7,226 bases of DNA from Candidatus Rokuibacteriota bacterium (GTDB lineage: Bacteria; Methylomirabilota; Methylomirabilia; Rokubacteriales; CSP1-6), in the NCBI GenBank assembly GCA_016201645.1, contig JACQCL010000011.1:1-7226 (forward strand), in the 5' to 3' direction. A program made the translations under genes and the position numbers. Within the stretch, counting starts at the first letter, position 1; each line of letters opens with the position of its first letter. Of the stretch, positions 6,656-7,226 are shown in pieces. Below the pieces are notes generated by a model that made no database searches, was not told the origin of the DNA, and was given only the letters and a program-made list of their open reading frames with translations.

Positions 6656-7226
6656 TCACGCCACCACGCGCTTGGCGCGGAGGGCGCGGATCTCGTCCGG
6701 CGGGAGCCCGAGATCTTTCAGCACCTGGTCGGTGTGCTCGCCGCGGTAGGGGGCGGCTCGGCGAACCGCCCCCGGCGTCCCCAGCATCTTGAGGGCGACG
6801 CCGACCTCCTTGACCTTGCCGATCTCGGGGTGCTCGGTCTCGACGACCATCTGGCGCGCCCGGATCTGCGGGTCCTCGAAGACCTCCTCCACGTCGTACA
6901 CCTTCCCCACGCACACGTCCTGCTTCACGAGGAAGCCGTACCACTCGTCGCGGGTCCGCGTCCGGATGATCGCCTCGATCTCCTCCCGCGCCCGGATCTC
7001 TTCCGGGTTGGCGGCGCGCACGAACTGGTCAGCCAGGCGGCTGTACTTGGCGAAGTCCGGCCGCCCGATCGCCTTGCAGAAGTTCTCCCAGAGCCACGGC
7101 TCGGTGCAGGCGACGCTGAGGAGCTTCCGGTCCTTGGTCTCGTACACGGCGTAGTAGGGGTAGGAGCCGCCGAGGAAGCCCGCGCCGCGGCGCGGGGCCA
7201 GGCCGTCGCTGAAGAAGAACCGGAGG
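6656..7226 (-). CDS. Family III CoA-transferase (CaiB/BaiF), C-terminal half, start off window
   Basis: About 189 residues of the C-terminal half are visible, of a family whose full length is about 400. The enzyme exchanges CoA between an acyl-CoA and a free acid, or belongs to the related racemases. The visible sequence opens LRFFFSDGLAPRRGAGFLGGSYPYYAVYETKDRKLLSVACTE (in order, in one frame), matching the RxG...G..P.Y.vYe..DG.y..v segment of the family. It continues with PWLWENFCKAIGRPDF, TRDEWYGFL..., FEDPQIRARQMVVETEHPEIG and the closing YRGEHTDQVLKDLGLPPDEIRAL. The catalytic Asp lies in the N-terminal half, outside the window, so activity cannot be checked here. The stop TGA is at 6656-6658, 11 bases before the SDR start. 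CaiB-type genes beside SDR and dehydrogenase genes usually mark acyl-CoA catabolism, but the substrate is not readable. Confidence 0.9.
   Translation of the reverse strand, partial: LRFFFSDGLAPRRGAGFLGGSYPYYAVYETKDRKLLSVACTEPWLWENFCKAIGRPDFAKYSRLADQFVRAANPEEIRAREEIEAIIRTRTRDEWYGFLVKQDVCVGKVYDVEEVFEDPQIRARQMVVETEHPEIGKVKEVGVALKMLGTPGAVRRAAPYRGEHTDQVLKDLGLPPDEIRALRAKRVVA

Noticed and set aside
5689..6792. 367-residue plus-strand open frame opposite the SDR
   Set aside because: No domain pattern is seen, while the SDR on the other strand has complete catalytic motifs. It is treated as a shadow frame.

Overview
The window is high in GC (roughly two thirds by eye) and every gene I can support lies on the minus strand, so transcription runs from the right edge to the left. 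I count ten genes: two run off the window edges and eight have both ends inside. No intergenic gap exceeds about 15 bases, and five of the nine junctions are stop/start overlaps or gaps of 10 bases or less. No promoter or terminator is visible. Most of the window therefore looks like the interior of one polycistronic unit whose promoter lies to the right. No RNA gene, CRISPR array, insertion sequence or transposase was seen.

In transcription order (high to low coordinates): the C-terminal half of a family III (CaiB/BaiF) CoA-transferase; a short-chain dehydrogenase with an apparent one-base frameshift; a four-helix membrane protein; a 74-residue single-helix membrane protein; a D-2-hydroxyacid dehydrogenase; a 58-residue HicB-like protein; a secreted or periplasmic amidohydrolase; a probable lipoprotein built of eight exact 40-residue TPR units; a luciferase-like (LLM) F420-type oxidoreductase; and a zinc-binding medium-chain dehydrogenase whose frame is broken by an apparent deletion of about 31 bases.

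The set of CoA-transferase, SDR, 2-hydroxyacid dehydrogenase, LLM oxidoreductase and MDR reads as a catabolic or detoxification cassette for an organic or CoA-activated acid. The substrate cannot be read from sequence. The exported amidohydrolase and TPR lipoprotein are translationally linked to it and suggest a step or sensor at the cell envelope.

The gene content (LLM enzyme of F420 type, CaiB, SDR, amidohydrolase, very high GC, lipoprotein with Sec signal) fits an uncultivated soil or sediment lineage such as Rokubacteria/Methylomirabilota or a related high-GC Gram-negative group. This is inference from gene style only. The two broken frames may be sequencing or assembly errors, which would suit a metagenomic origin.
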